From a virus: a stretch of 53,953 nucleotides of DNA. Shown here one piece after another: positions 33,816 to 41,725 of this stretch. How positions within the stretch are numbered: the stretch's first letter is position 1; the number at the start of each line of letters is the position of its first letter. Where the stretch lies: positions 1 through 53,953 of the IMG/VR virus record IMGVR_UViG_3300027741_002957; one strand, given 5' to 3'. A model generated the notes under the pieces. It ran no database searches, had not been told where the DNA came from, and saw only the letters and a list, made by a program, of their open reading frames with translations. The translations under genes were made by a program, and so were the position numbers.

Positions 33816-33887
33816 ATATGCAACCCGTCTAAAACCATTGACATAACAGTAGATGGTGTTAGTGTATGCGGACCTAGAGGATATTTT

Positions 33888-34874
33888 ATGGACCTGTTGT
33901 GCAAGGACAAAGTGTTAAAATTATTTGCCAACAGCAGGCAGTGCCTGCTGGGCATCAGCGGTGGCATAGACAGCATGTGTATGTTGACATGGTTTGCCAA
34001 AAATCGTTCAGAATTTCCGTTTGAAGTCAAAGCCATACATGTGAATCATGGGATCAATGCGCTCAGTGACACATGGGCACACTTTGTTGAGGATCGCTGT
34101 AGGGATTTGTCGATTGATCTTATCACAGTAAAAGTCAGCCTCGATGGTCTTGGTAATAATCTTGAATACGCCGCACGCAAGGCTAGATACCAAGCCTTTT
34201 GCGAATCACGTGCCGACAGCATTGTTCTAGCACATCATGCTAATGATCAATGCGAAAGTTTTTTCTTGAAACTTTTCCGAGGCAGCGGCATACGCGGTTT
34301 GAAAAGCATGTTACCTGCTGTGCCCTGCTGGTATGACGAATCTGTGACGGTGCTTAGACCAATGTTGGAAGTCACTCGGCCGCAGATCGAACTATGGGCC
34401 GAAGAACACAATATCACTGCTGTGCAAGACCCCAGCAATCGAGACAACAGTTACGACAGAAACTACATAAGAAACAAGATCTGGCCGGTCATTACTGATC
34501 GTTTTGGTGTAGCAGATGTCAACGTCCTGCGCAGTGTAGCTCATATCGAAGAGGCTTGGCAATTAACTAGAATTTTAGCTGATCAGGATCTGTCACGTGT
34601 CACTGCCAAACCAAATGTGCTGGATTGGTATCGAGTGAGAGACCTAGGCTATCTCCGCATTAAAAACATGGTGTTGAGGATTTTAGAACTAGAGGGAGTA
34701 TATACGTTTAGTGCAGGGCAGGTTGAACAGTTTGCCAATGGTCTGGTCACTGCAAATCTAGACAATCGCAACCAACTACTGACCAAAAATCTACGTATTC
34801 GCAAGATAGGCAAGAGAATCTTTGTCGAACGTTTGACGCCGACGGCTGCAGACAATAAACTAGTGCATGCATGA
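33888..34874 (+). CDS. tilS: tRNA(Ile)-lysidine synthetase-like protein
   Basis: TilS converts the CAU anticodon of a tRNA-Ile to lysidine-AU so that it reads AUA. The PP-loop ATPase motif is SGGIDS (residues 24-29), followed by HVNHGIN, ARKARYQAFCE, LAHHANDQCESFFLKLFRGS and the RNYIRNKIWP segment that is specific to TilS. The start at 33888 is chosen for the strong AGAGGA; the frame is open to GTG 33795. At 328 residues it lacks most of the C-terminal domain of long TilS proteins. No tRNA gene is seen in the window, so its substrate would be a host tRNA or a phage tRNA elsewhere. Confidence 0.83.
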   Translation: MDLLCKDKVLKLFANSRQCLLGISGGIDSMCMLTWFAKNRSEFPFEVKAIHVNHGINALSDTWAHFVEDRCRDLSIDLITVKVSLDGLGNNLEYAARKARYQAFCESRADSIVLAHHANDQCESFFLKLFRGSGIRGLKSMLPAVPCWYDESVTVLRPMLEVTRPQIELWAEEHNITAVQDPSNRDNSYDRNYIRNKIWPVITDRFGVADVNVLRSVAHIEEAWQLTRILADQDLSRVTAKPNVLDWYRVRDLGYLRIKNMVLRILELEGVYTFSAGQVEQFANGLVTANLDNRNQLLTKNLRIRKIGKRIFVERLTPTAADNKLVHA

Positions 34875-35586
34875 CAAATCCGCAATAATTGTAATACCGA
34901 CTACAGGAGCCAAAACCCTAGCCGATGCTGTGGCCAGTGCAACCACTCAAACACATACCAATACCACCTGTTTGGTCATCATCGATGGGCCAGAATTTGA
35001 ATCAGCAGCACTGAGCATACTACGGCAGTTTCCTTCTGTAAAACACATGACCCTGCCATGGAACACAGGCAGAAATGGCTGGTATGGACACAGAATATAT
35101 TTTCTCTCAGCGCCGTTGATAGAACAAGATTATTGGCTGGCGTTGGATCAAGACAATTGGTTTGAGCCCGATCATGTAACTAAAATGATCTCTGCCTGCG
35201 AAGCCAACAATTGGCGTTGGTGTCACAGCCTTCGCAAAATACACGATGCTCAGGGTAGGTGGATCTGCGATGATGATTGCGAAAGCCTTGGGCGTTGGCC
35301 GATCTATCTCAGCGACCAGCATCATTTAGTTGATACGTCTACCTATTGTATACGCAAAGATGTTATGATAGGCATGGCCCCTGCCTGGTATAGCGGTTGG
35401 GGTGGAGATCGACGCTTTTATTCTGCTATAGCTCAGCATGTACAGGATTTTGGTTGCACAGGCTATACCACAGCATGCTACAGATTGGATGGCAATCCAC
35501 AATCCGTGACCGCAGATTTTTTCATCAAGGGCAACAGTATCATGAATCAGCGTTATCCCAATGGACTACCTTGGCGAGCAAAATGA
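34867..35586 (+). CDS. Glycosyltransferase, GT-A fold (family 2-like)
   Basis: It overlaps the tilS end by 8 bases. The N-terminal half has IIVIPTTGAKTLADAVASAT with QTHTNTTCLVIIDGPE, the usual first Rossmann-like unit, and YWLALDQDNWFEPDHVTKM, a DxD-like metal site (near residues 96-99). The second half has Trp-rich acceptor-site sequence (WYSGWGGDRRFYSAI). No membrane segment. It is one of three GT-A-like proteins in the window. The acceptor is unknown. Confidence 0.68.
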   Translation: MHDKSAIIVIPTTGAKTLADAVASATTQTHTNTTCLVIIDGPEFESAALSILRQFPSVKHMTLPWNTGRNGWYGHRIYFLSAPLIEQDYWLALDQDNWFEPDHVTKMISACEANNWRWCHSLRKIHDAQGRWICDDDCESLGRWPIYLSDQHHLVDTSTYCIRKDVMIGMAPAWYSGWGGDRRFYSAIAQHVQDFGCTGYTTACYRLDGNPQSVTADFFIKGNSIMNQRYPNGLPWRAK

Positions 35587-35628
35587 TTATCTGTAACTGA
35601 GCCCATTAATTTTAAGGAAACCACCCGC

Positions 35629-36276
35629 ATGAAGATAATATTTTGCCTACCTGGCAAGACATTTTCCAACAATTATTTCAACTCATGGAATGCCACGGTA
35701 TCAGTGCTGAGACAAAACAACATAGAATTTGGCTATTCAATGATCTATGATCCTGTAGTTTACTACACTCGCAATCGTATACTTGGTGGGAACAACAACA
35801 GCGGTAGGCATCAAAAACCATGGGGAGGTCAGATAACCTATGACAAAATGATTTGGATAGACAGTGATATGGTCTGGTCTCCTGATGACGTTATGAAGTT
35901 GATTCAGTATGACCTTCCCATAGTTGCTGGAACATATCTCATGTCAAGTGGAGATGCGTTCCCTGTAGTAGAGAACCTAGACTACACACACCTTGTCAAT
36001 TCCGGCACATTTCAATTTATGAGCAAGCATGCTATGGCCAGCAGGACCATGCCATTTGTTGTGAGTTATACCGGATTTGGATTCATTGCTATCAAGGCTG
36101 GCATTCTTGAAACCATGGAGTATCCTTGGTTCCAACCGCGATGGTTTAGCCAGGGTAACTTTCATGATTTCTGTGCAGAAGATGTGGGATTTTGCTGGGC
36201 AGCGCAAGAACTTGGACACAAGATCTGGGTTGATCCTACCATACGTCTTGGTCACGAAAAACTGCTGATCATTTAG
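35629..36276 (+). CDS. Glycosyltransferase-like protein, GT-A fold
   Basis: TAAGGA precedes the ATG. The protein begins MKIIFCLPGKTFSNNYFNSW, has YDKMIWIDSDMVWSPDD (a DSD metal-binding motif near residues 84-86), DLPIVAGTYLM and a C-terminal catalytic-like AEDVGFCWAAQELG with VDPTIRLGHE. This order is common in phage and virus GT-A enzymes. It forms a pair with the preceding gene. The target is unknown. Confidence 0.65.
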   Translation: MKIIFCLPGKTFSNNYFNSWNATVSVLRQNNIEFGYSMIYDPVVYYTRNRILGGNNNSGRHQKPWGGQITYDKMIWIDSDMVWSPDDVMKLIQYDLPIVAGTYLMSSGDAFPVVENLDYTHLVNSGTFQFMSKHAMASRTMPFVVSYTGFGFIAIKAGILETMEYPWFQPRWFSQGNFHDFCAEDVGFCWAAQELGHKIWVDPTIRLGHEKLLII

Positions 36277-36314
36277 ACCCCACGACTCCTACTCTATCAG
36301 TGATAAATACACGC

Positions 36315-36752
36315 ATGGACATGCGATCTATTATCACACTCATGGAAAAAGCCTACAAAAAAGGCGACAAGATAGGACGCTGGGCATTCATATATCTAGA
36401 ACCAGAAGACAATTCAGGCGAAAATTATTCGCAATTTGCTCAGTGTGGTACTTGTGTTTTGTTCATGCCTGGAAAAAAACGCTGTGGGCTGTATGGACCA
36501 GACGACAAAGTTGTTGCCAATGCCAGTTGCGGTCTTTATATAAATGGTATGCCGCACGATGACCAACCGTTCTTGGCAGCAGCAACTCCAGAAAATTCAG
36601 GCTATGTTTTAGGGCAGGTACGCTGCGAAAACTGCAGTTGGTACAAGAAAGGTGCTTGTGAACTTTTTGAAAAACTTGATCAGCAACTGCCAGATACCTT
36701 TGAACTGGGATCGGCTGTAGATGCCAAGGGTTGCTGCAACGCCTGGAGTTGA
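36315..36752 (+). CDS. Double HiPIP-like iron-sulfur protein
   Basis: The frame is open from GTG 36300; ATG 36315 or 36321 (MRSIITLMEKA) is more likely. Two Cys modules follow each other: CGTCVLFMPGKKRC ... ASCGLY (about residues 44-78) and CENCSWYKKGAC ... GCCNAW (about 101-144). The C-x2-C-x(n)-C-x(n)-C-x-x-W order resembles high-potential iron-sulfur proteins, which bind one 4Fe-4S cluster. No Tat or Sec signal is seen, so it would act in the cytoplasm or virion. The A-type carrier at 8927 could serve it. A Zn-binding role is the alternative. Confidence 0.5.
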   Translation: MDMRSIITLMEKAYKKGDKIGRWAFIYLEPEDNSGENYSQFAQCGTCVLFMPGKKRCGLYGPDDKVVANASCGLYINGMPHDDQPFLAAATPENSGYVLGQVRCENCSWYKKGACELFEKLDQQLPDTFELGSAVDAKGCCNAWS

Positions 36753-36784
36753 AGCAGCAGTGGTCATCCCCCCTGCTGCTGTTT
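36751..36784. terminator. Hairpin between convergent genes
   Basis: GAAGCAGCAG pairs imperfectly with CTGCTGCTGTTTC around a C-rich loop, between the 36752 and 36788 stops. It could end both transcripts; the stem has a 2-base bulge. Confidence 0.4.
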
Positions 36785-36787
36785 CAC

Positions 36788-36982
36788 TCATTTCTTCACA
36801 TGGGCCATTGAAACAAACAAGTTGACCAGTTCCTTGGCAGGAGACAGGTCAATCAGTTTCTTGTTAAGTGATACCCATTCAGTAGCCAGCGAGGTTTGTA
36901 GGTCGATGCTCTTGCGAGCAGCAGCCGTAGCATAATTAAATACTGCTTCGTTAGCATCTTTGAACGCAGTGTTGTTGATCAT
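36788..36982 (-). CDS. Small phasin-like protein (64 residues)
   Basis: ATG behind TAGGAG. The sequence (NEAVFNYATAAARKSIDLQT, then WVSLNKKLIDLSPAKELVNL) is an amphipathic helical repeat with a feel of the phasin family, proteins that coat polyhydroxyalkanoate granules. At 64 residues it would be a fragment of a normal phasin (about 110-190). The assignment is tentative; a small coiled-coil protein of other function is equally possible. Its start overlaps the upstream gene's stop by 4 bases. Confidence 0.45.
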   Translation of the reverse strand: MINNTAFKDANEAVFNYATAAARKSIDLQTSLATEWVSLNKKLIDLSPAKELVNLFVSMAHVKK

Positions 36983-37146
36983 TTGAATTCTCCTAGTTTG
37001 GGGTAATGATTGTGATTATGGATCATGCGCAGTCGCAGTTCCAACTCACGTATATCTGCACTAGAAGCCAGCCAACGTTCCTGTTCTGTCATAGTAAAAT
37101 TTTGCCACCATGTGTGCAGGCGTTGCTTAAGATGTTTGAATAACAT
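36979..37146 (-). CDS. DUF3563-like small protein (55 residues)
   Basis: ATG 37146 is chosen for AAGGAG (the frame is open upstream). The sequence EQERWLASSADIRELELRLR is close to the conserved core of DUF3563, a proteobacterial family of small proteins with a WL-x-x-A/S-x-D-x-x-x-LE-x-R-x-R pattern. Function unknown. A sigma70-like TTGCAG, 17-base spacer, TAAATA lies upstream on the minus strand (37202-37174). It suggests a gene taken from a proteobacterial host. Confidence 0.6.
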   Translation of the reverse strand: MLFKHLKQRLHTWWQNFTMTEQERWLASSADIRELELRLRMIHNHNHYPKLGEFK

Positions 37147-37173
37147 AACTGATCTCCTTGTGCAGTTCACATA

Positions 37174-37202
37174 TTTAGCAAGTTTTATGCTGCACTGCAA
37201 CA
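37174..37202 (-). promoter_or_regulatory. Sigma70-like promoter for the small leftward genes
   Basis: Minus strand TTGCAG (37202-37197), 17-base spacer, TAAATA (37179-37174). Confidence 0.45.
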
Positions 37203-37230
37203 TGTCACAGAGTATGGCTGCCTTGCGTCA

Positions 37231-37659
37231 TTAACGTCTACGCAAAGCATAGATATGAACAGTGTATGCACCGGCGGTTCCTGTAGTGTCTAATATAGGC
37301 TCGACCTTGCGCACAAATGAATAATTTGCAATCCATTCTGGCAGTTCATCGGCAATCTTACCGCTTTTACCGCATATAATCACCACGCTCCTAGAGCCGT
37401 TGATGTTGTGTTCCTCGAGGAATTGTCCGGTGGCATTGAATGCCTGTTGTATTGTCAGGCCATGCAGATCAAGACTTGATCTCAGTGTTTGGTCATGTCC
37501 TTTTTTTGGACGAAAACTTTCCTGCGGCTTTTTTTGGAGGTTTTCAATATAAGCATTCCACACTCGCTGATCCTCTGGTTTTACTTGGTCCTGCGAGTTC
37601 CAGTGTGTAACTGATCTGCCTGACAGAGAACGAGATTTGAGTTGTTTTGCCGCTGACAT
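37231..37659 (-). CDS. Smr (MutS2-type) domain protein
   Basis: ATG 37659 has AAGG at 9 bases; the frame begins at ATG 37668, which is too close to that site. Residues about 64-140 form the Smr domain: SLDLHGLTIQQAFNATGQFL with the DLHG motif, VVIICGKSG, and the closing GTAGAYTVHI. The N-terminal 60 residues are basic and include VKPEDQRVWNAYIENL, a common lead-in. Smr domains nick or bind DNA or RNA; recent work links some to ribosome rescue at collided ribosomes. It overlaps the next leftward gene by 116 bases. Confidence 0.8.
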   Translation of the reverse strand: MSAAKQLKSRSLSGRSVTHWNSQDQVKPEDQRVWNAYIENLQKKPQESFRPKKGHDQTLRSSLDLHGLTIQQAFNATGQFLEEHNINGSRSVVIICGKSGKIADELPEWIANYSFVRKVEPILDTTGTAGAYTVHIYALRRR

Positions 37660-37825
37660 GGTTTTCATCCTTGATTATGCTTACATGAAGCCCTATCCCA
37701 GCGGCATCAGCCAGCAACGCATTGAGGAGGTCCACTGTTTGGACCAATTGACTGGTCAATGATGTGCAGTGTCGCAGGGTAACCAAAAGGTCTTCTGGTT
37801 TAGAGGAGTTTGTCGTAGTTTCCAT
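37544..37825 (-). CDS. Hypothetical protein overlapping smr (93 residues)
   Basis: A frame in a different register whose last 116 bases overlap the smr N-terminus. The first 60 residues look like a regular helix (LRHCTSLTSQLVQTVDLLNA, LLADAAGIG), then a beta-like part. No ribosome binding site is clear. It may be a real gene upstream of smr with an unusually long overlap, or only its N-terminal part may be expressed as a leader. Confidence 0.4.
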   Translation of the reverse strand: METTTNSSKPEDLLVTLRHCTSLTSQLVQTVDLLNALLADAAGIGLHVSIIKDENHVSGKTTQISFSVRQISYTLELAGPSKTRGSASVECLY

Positions 37826-38120
37826 ATGGTTATTATGTGGATCTATCTTGAAAACGTCTAGAAAAGCTCAGTTGTTGTGACCATGATCAAAACTGTGCTA
37901 TATAACATTGAGAGAACAAAGGCCAACCTAGGAACACTGCCCGGTTAGAATAACCAATGGTTTAACTACCATAGGTAAAACCTAAATATCATGCTGGGCC
38001 GATCTTAAGATCACAGCGTTATGATAGATATTGTTTTTGTCTATCAATGGTTTAGAACCACAACATTGACTTCAATGTGTCTGAATCATATAAACAACAA
38101 ATAAGGAGAGTGAAAACGTA
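37826..38120. promoter_or_regulatory. Intergenic region with repeated GGTT/AACC dyads and an early-type promoter
   Basis: No gene is seen in these 295 bases. Four short dyads share the pattern GGT-n-ACC: 37943-37955 (GGTTAGAATAACC), 37959-37970, 37974-37982 and 38049-38059 (GGTTTAGAACC). The last ends just before a promoter, TTGACT (38066-38071), 17-base spacer, TATAAA (38089-38094), that would drive the 38121 gene. The dyads could be repressor sites. Confidence 0.45.
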
Positions 38121-38849
38121 ATGCGTATAAGCCACCTATTTCTGTACCTGAACCTATGTCTGGGAGCAACTTACATGTATTGTGCCCCAGCCATCGCAGT
38201 GATTACAGTATATCCAACTTCTAGGCATGACGAGGAGCCTCCAGATCTGGACTCAAAACCAATAATCATGGATATACCGTCTCAAAACACTACACCGGTG
38301 GCAATCGCAGTGCCCCCAACTGTATCCACCGACATCAAGGTCAAGACTGTTCAGCCAAAAACTATTCACAAAGCCACAGCCGATTTTAAATCAGTAACGA
38401 ACCTTAGACAACATCTTCCTCTTAACATACCCGAGGCCAATGACCTCAACGATCATGACAGACGAGAAATTGAGTGTATTGCATGGAATCTCTATTTTGA
38501 AGTAAGAGGTGGTAAAATGGATGAACAGATTGCCATAGCCTTTGTGCCTATCAATCGTATAGGCCTTCCAGATTTCGGTGATGATATCTGTACAAATGTT
38601 TTTCAATATACCATTCGCAATGGGGTTGTAAAACATCAGTTCAGTTGGGTAGGCAGAATTCTTGGTCCAAAATGGAAGCGTGAAGATGATTCTTGGGAAA
38701 AAATGCAGAAGATAGCCCTGAGTGTTTACCAACGTAGAATCCGTGATGTTGGACAAGGGGCTACCTATTTTCAAAGTGTACGATTGTCATCTAGTTGGGC
38801 CCATCATGCTAGAAAATTCAGATTGGGCGGTACTCTTTTCTGGAGTTAA
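38121..38849 (+). CDS. SleB-type cell wall hydrolase (endolysin-like)
   Basis: ATG behind AAGGAGAG. Residues 1-27 are a hydrophobic leader (LFLYLNLCLGATYMYCAPAI) that could be a signal peptide or a signal-arrest anchor. Residues 28-105 are Pro/Thr-rich. The Hydrolase_2 domain (about 110-242) has IECIAWNLYFEVRGG with the catalytic Glu, AFVPINRIGLPDFGDDIC, HQFSWVG and GATYFQS...SSWA. Such enzymes cut the glycan backbone of peptidoglycan. With a leader, it could be exported by Sec and would not need a holin for access. Expression from the sigma70-like promoter suggests early or continuous synthesis. Confidence 0.8.
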   Translation: MRISHLFLYLNLCLGATYMYCAPAIAVITVYPTSRHDEEPPDLDSKPIIMDIPSQNTTPVAIAVPPTVSTDIKVKTVQPKTIHKATADFKSVTNLRQHLPLNIPEANDLNDHDRREIECIAWNLYFEVRGGKMDEQIAIAFVPINRIGLPDFGDDICTNVFQYTIRNGVVKHQFSWVGRILGPKWKREDDSWEKMQKIALSVYQRRIRDVGQGATYFQSVRLSSSWAHHARKFRLGGTLFWS

Positions 38850-38875
38850 CCACAACACCAGGTTTGCAGTATTTT

Positions 38876-38883
38876 GATAAATA
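38876..38883 (+). promoter_or_regulatory. Late promoter-like octamer GATAAATA
   Basis: GATAAATA, 29 bases before the structural gene at 38913. Confidence 0.55.
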
Positions 38884-38912
38884 CTCCACATACTGCATGC
38901 AAGGAATCATAA

Positions 38913-40058
38913 ATGGCTACGTATTCATACAACACTACCTATTTTGAGATCACATACAACAACAACACGCCAACCAATTATTCGGCGTTGACCGGTTGCC
39001 AAGCAGGAGGTCTTGATAGTGAAACGGCTTGGCAGATACAAAACTGCATCAGAGCCACTGGTAGCACAATAGTAAGCGGTACACCTTTGGCCAACGGGTC
39101 AACTATAATTGTCAATGGGTATACTGTGACATTCAGTTCTACAGATACGCTGGCAGATGTCATTGTCAAACTCAATCTCATGACAAAATTTACAGGAATA
39201 GCAGCTGATCAAAGTGTTGCTGGTGGATATCTCACAGTCTTCAATGCTCCCGGATATGAAGGGACACCATTCTATCTCATGGAAGGCAACGGTACCGCGC
39301 TTGCCACTTTGGGGTTCACCAGCCCTAGCCAATTCATCTATGCACCCAGCGTGATTGCATCTAGCACCTACAGCAACGTGAGCAGCAATTCTAATGTCAA
39401 CATCAACAACACTACTATAACATTCACGGCAGGCAACCTTGCCGCGGCTGCTGCACGTATCAATTCATATACAACCTGCACGGGCGTGGCGGCGTCTGCT
39501 GCTGGACCGTACCTGCAGTTGTCATCGGCCGGTTGGACTCAACCGATAGTCATTAACGGCGGCAACGCATTAACAGCACTTGGCTTTTCAGCAGGTGTTT
39601 ATCCTGGTCCAATCAGCAACATTACACTCAGCGAAGACAAGGAACGAGCCAATATGCGTTGGTTTCAAGCTGTGAGCCAATTGGAAAGCACAGCAACACC
39701 AAACTATTTTGGCAGCATTACACGCACCGGCAACATCGGCAATGCAGCGCTCAACACCATTACCTGGACAGTAGGCTACGGTTGTTATTCTGCACTACAG
39801 ACCACTGCCACTGCATGCGAACCAGATTATGGTACCACCTACACAGGTACGGCTGCCATACAACGCTGGGTTGCACGAGCCATGGTCAACACATGGACCA
39901 GCAATCGCAAAGTGTTTGCCCCTTGTTCCTGTAAGGTACTGGGTTTTGCCTACTATCGTAATCCTGCAAGAATTTTGCCTATTACAGCGCAGGGTGTTGA
40001 CACCAATGTAATAGTAGTTTCTAATAATATTGTCGTTACGCAGATTCCAGGCGTTTAA
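38913..40058 (+). CDS. Structural protein with two flagellin-IN-like repeats (381 residues)
   Basis: AAGGAA precedes the ATG. Residues about 52-140 and 150-230 are two copies of one module: a strand (IIVNGYTVTF / VNINNTTITF), a helix (TLADVIVKLN / NLAAAAARIN), a C-T-G-I/V-A-A segment, and a closing TALATLGF / NALTALGF. This is the pattern of flagellin hook IN motifs, seen also in phage tail and fibre proteins. The C-terminal 150 residues are a separate Tyr/Thr-rich domain. Late promoter and composition suggest a virion surface or tail protein. Confidence 0.65.
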   Translation: MATYSYNTTYFEITYNNNTPTNYSALTGCQAGGLDSETAWQIQNCIRATGSTIVSGTPLANGSTIIVNGYTVTFSSTDTLADVIVKLNLMTKFTGIAADQSVAGGYLTVFNAPGYEGTPFYLMEGNGTALATLGFTSPSQFIYAPSVIASSTYSNVSSNSNVNINNTTITFTAGNLAAAAARINSYTTCTGVAASAAGPYLQLSSAGWTQPIVINGGNALTALGFSAGVYPGPISNITLSEDKERANMRWFQAVSQLESTATPNYFGSITRTGNIGNAALNTITWTVGYGCYSALQTTATACEPDYGTTYTGTAAIQRWVARAMVNTWTSNRKVFAPCSCKVLGFAYYRNPARILPITAQGVDTNVIVVSNNIVVTQIPGV

Positions 40059-40075
40059 CCTAGGATACTAAAACT

Positions 40076-40489
40076 TTGAAACCCAGTGCACACCTACACC
40101 TTCTTATTACGGCTGAGATACAGAACCCGCCGGGCCCAGAAGATTGCGAAAAAATCAATGAGTTCATGCGAGGCATGGTTAAACATGTCCGTATGAACAT
40201 CATGCTTGAACCAAACACAGCATATTGCAGTGATCTCGGTAATGAAGGTATAACCAGCGTAGTAATACTAACAACCAGTCATTGTTCCATGCACATATGG
40301 AACCTGCCAGCCCCAGCACCAAGCATCATGCAATTTGATCTATATAGTTGCGCTGCATTTAGTGTCGATGAGGTATTGGCATACATTGCTGCACATTTCA
40401 AACTTGTCAGTGTAAAATACAAATTTTTAGATAGAGAAAACGGTTTTATCGAGTTAGATCACGGCACCACCTTGTTTAACAAACACTGA
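40076..40489 (+). CDS. S-adenosylmethionine decarboxylase-like protein (SpeD-like)
   Basis: TTG start, 137 residues, the right length for the small bacterial SpeD type. The core VVILTTSHCSMHIWNLP aligns with the family's autocleavage region (ESH-x-S-x-H-x-W-P), and FDLYSCAAFSVDEVLAYIAA with the D-x-x-x-C region that carries the catalytic Cys. The residue before the would-be pyruvoyl Ser is Thr rather than the usual Glu, so self-processing may be altered or lost. SpeD makes decarboxylated AdoMet for spermidine; the agmatinase at 25715 would supply putrescine. Confidence 0.6.
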   Translation: MKPSAHLHLLITAEIQNPPGPEDCEKINEFMRGMVKHVRMNIMLEPNTAYCSDLGNEGITSVVILTTSHCSMHIWNLPAPAPSIMQFDLYSCAAFSVDEVLAYIAAHFKLVSVKYKFLDRENGFIELDHGTTLFNKH

Positions 40490-40501
40490 GGAAAACCATC
40501 G

Positions 40502-41725
40502 ATGAAATTGATCAACCTACTGCTGTTGCTGTGTGCCCTGGGTCTCAGCAGCACTGCAGCCTATTACAGTATTGCAGGATTGGCCAGCATATTCAGCAGT
40601 GCATTCTGGCCAGTGGTCGTTATGGCCACTATTCTCGAAGTGAGCAAACTGGTACTGGCTAGTTTTCTCTATCAAAAATGGACTATACTGCCTCGGGGAC
40701 TGCGTATATATCTAACTGCCAGTGTTATGGTGCTGATGCTGATCACCAGCCTTGGCATCTTTGGTTTTCTCAGCAAGGCACATGTTGATCAAGGACTTAC
40801 CACCTCAGAATTAGTGCTGCGCATTGACCAACTCCATCAGCGTCGCATCGAACTTGATAAAACAATCTCACGTTATCAAACTCAGTTAACCCAACTAGAT
40901 ACCAGCATCAATATCAAACTTCAAAACAATAGGTCAATTGATGCTGACGTGCTGCGGAAACAACAGGCTCCAGAGCGTACAGACATCAAGACCCAACTAG
41001 ATTCAGCCTCAGCACAGATAGTAAAGATAACCAACGAAGAAACTGATTTAAAAAGTCAATTACAAATAGTAGAAAGCAAGGTTGGTCCAATCAAATACAT
41101 CGCAGAATTTTTTGCAAATGGCAAAGAAGTTGATCTCGACAAGGCAGTACGCTATATGATCATCATAATCGTTATGGTATTTGATCCACTAGCTGTACTG
41201 ATGCTGATCGGTGCCAATATCAGTTTCAAAAGTGATCAACAAATCATTACTGCACTACCAGCAGCGCCTCTAGTGGAACCTGAAATACCTGCAACAGCAC
41301 CAACTGTAGACTTAGATCAGCTACATGCGGTTATTGCAGAAAGTATGGACGCGTGGCTGAACAAAGCTCTATCTCATCCAGAACTAAAGTCACCTGACCA
41401 AACTGAGACTGTGTCTAGTTCGTTAGTTGTACAAGAAAATACACCACCTATTCCACAAATATCCAACCAACTCCCTACTACAGAAGAACGCAAAGAACCA
41501 ACGCTATCAACGGAATTCAAGATAGATACAGAATCAAAAGTAGAACCAATTACAACTGTACAAGAAAATGACTACAAACGAAAATCGATGACCGGCATCA
41601 TACCTAATAAAATATCTGCTTCAACAATACCACCACCTTTAGAACAAGGTCACGAACGTCCTGAACACCAAAGCAAAGACTTTCTACCAACACACATACC
41701 TCAGGATAGGCGCAGATGGCCATAA
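40502..41725 (+). CDS. Conserved phage membrane protein with coiled coil (407 residues)
   Basis: Three membrane segments are near residues 2-33 (LINLLLLLCALGLSS), 36-56 and 70-93 (ASVMVLMLITSLGIFGFL), and a fourth near 220-240 (MIIIIVMVFDPLAVLMLIGA). Between the third and fourth lies a long coiled coil with Gln/Leu heptads. The C-terminal 160 residues are Pro/Thr/Glu-rich and disordered. This arrangement is shared by proteins I recall from many T4-related phages of aquatic bacteria; the role is unknown. It overlaps the ClpX gene by 10 bases. Confidence 0.7.
   Translation: MKLINLLLLLCALGLSSTAAYYSIAGLASIFSSAFWPVVVMATILEVSKLVLASFLYQKWTILPRGLRIYLTASVMVLMLITSLGIFGFLSKAHVDQGLTTSELVLRIDQLHQRRIELDKTISRYQTQLTQLDTSINIKLQNNRSIDADVLRKQQAPERTDIKTQLDSASAQIVKITNEETDLKSQLQIVESKVGPIKYIAEFFANGKEVDLDKAVRYMIIIIVMVFDPLAVLMLIGANISFKSDQQIITALPAAPLVEPEIPATAPTVDLDQLHAVIAESMDAWLNKALSHPELKSPDQTETVSSSLVVQENTPPIPQISNQLPTTEERKEPTLSTEFKIDTESKVEPITTVQENDYKRKSMTGIIPNKISASTIPPPLEQGHERPEHQSKDFLPTHIPQDRRRWP

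Noticed and set aside
36292-36306. Sequence resembling part of a tet operator (CTATCAGTGATA)
   Set aside because: Only a short half of the known operator matches, and no TetR-type gene is nearby; chance is more likely.
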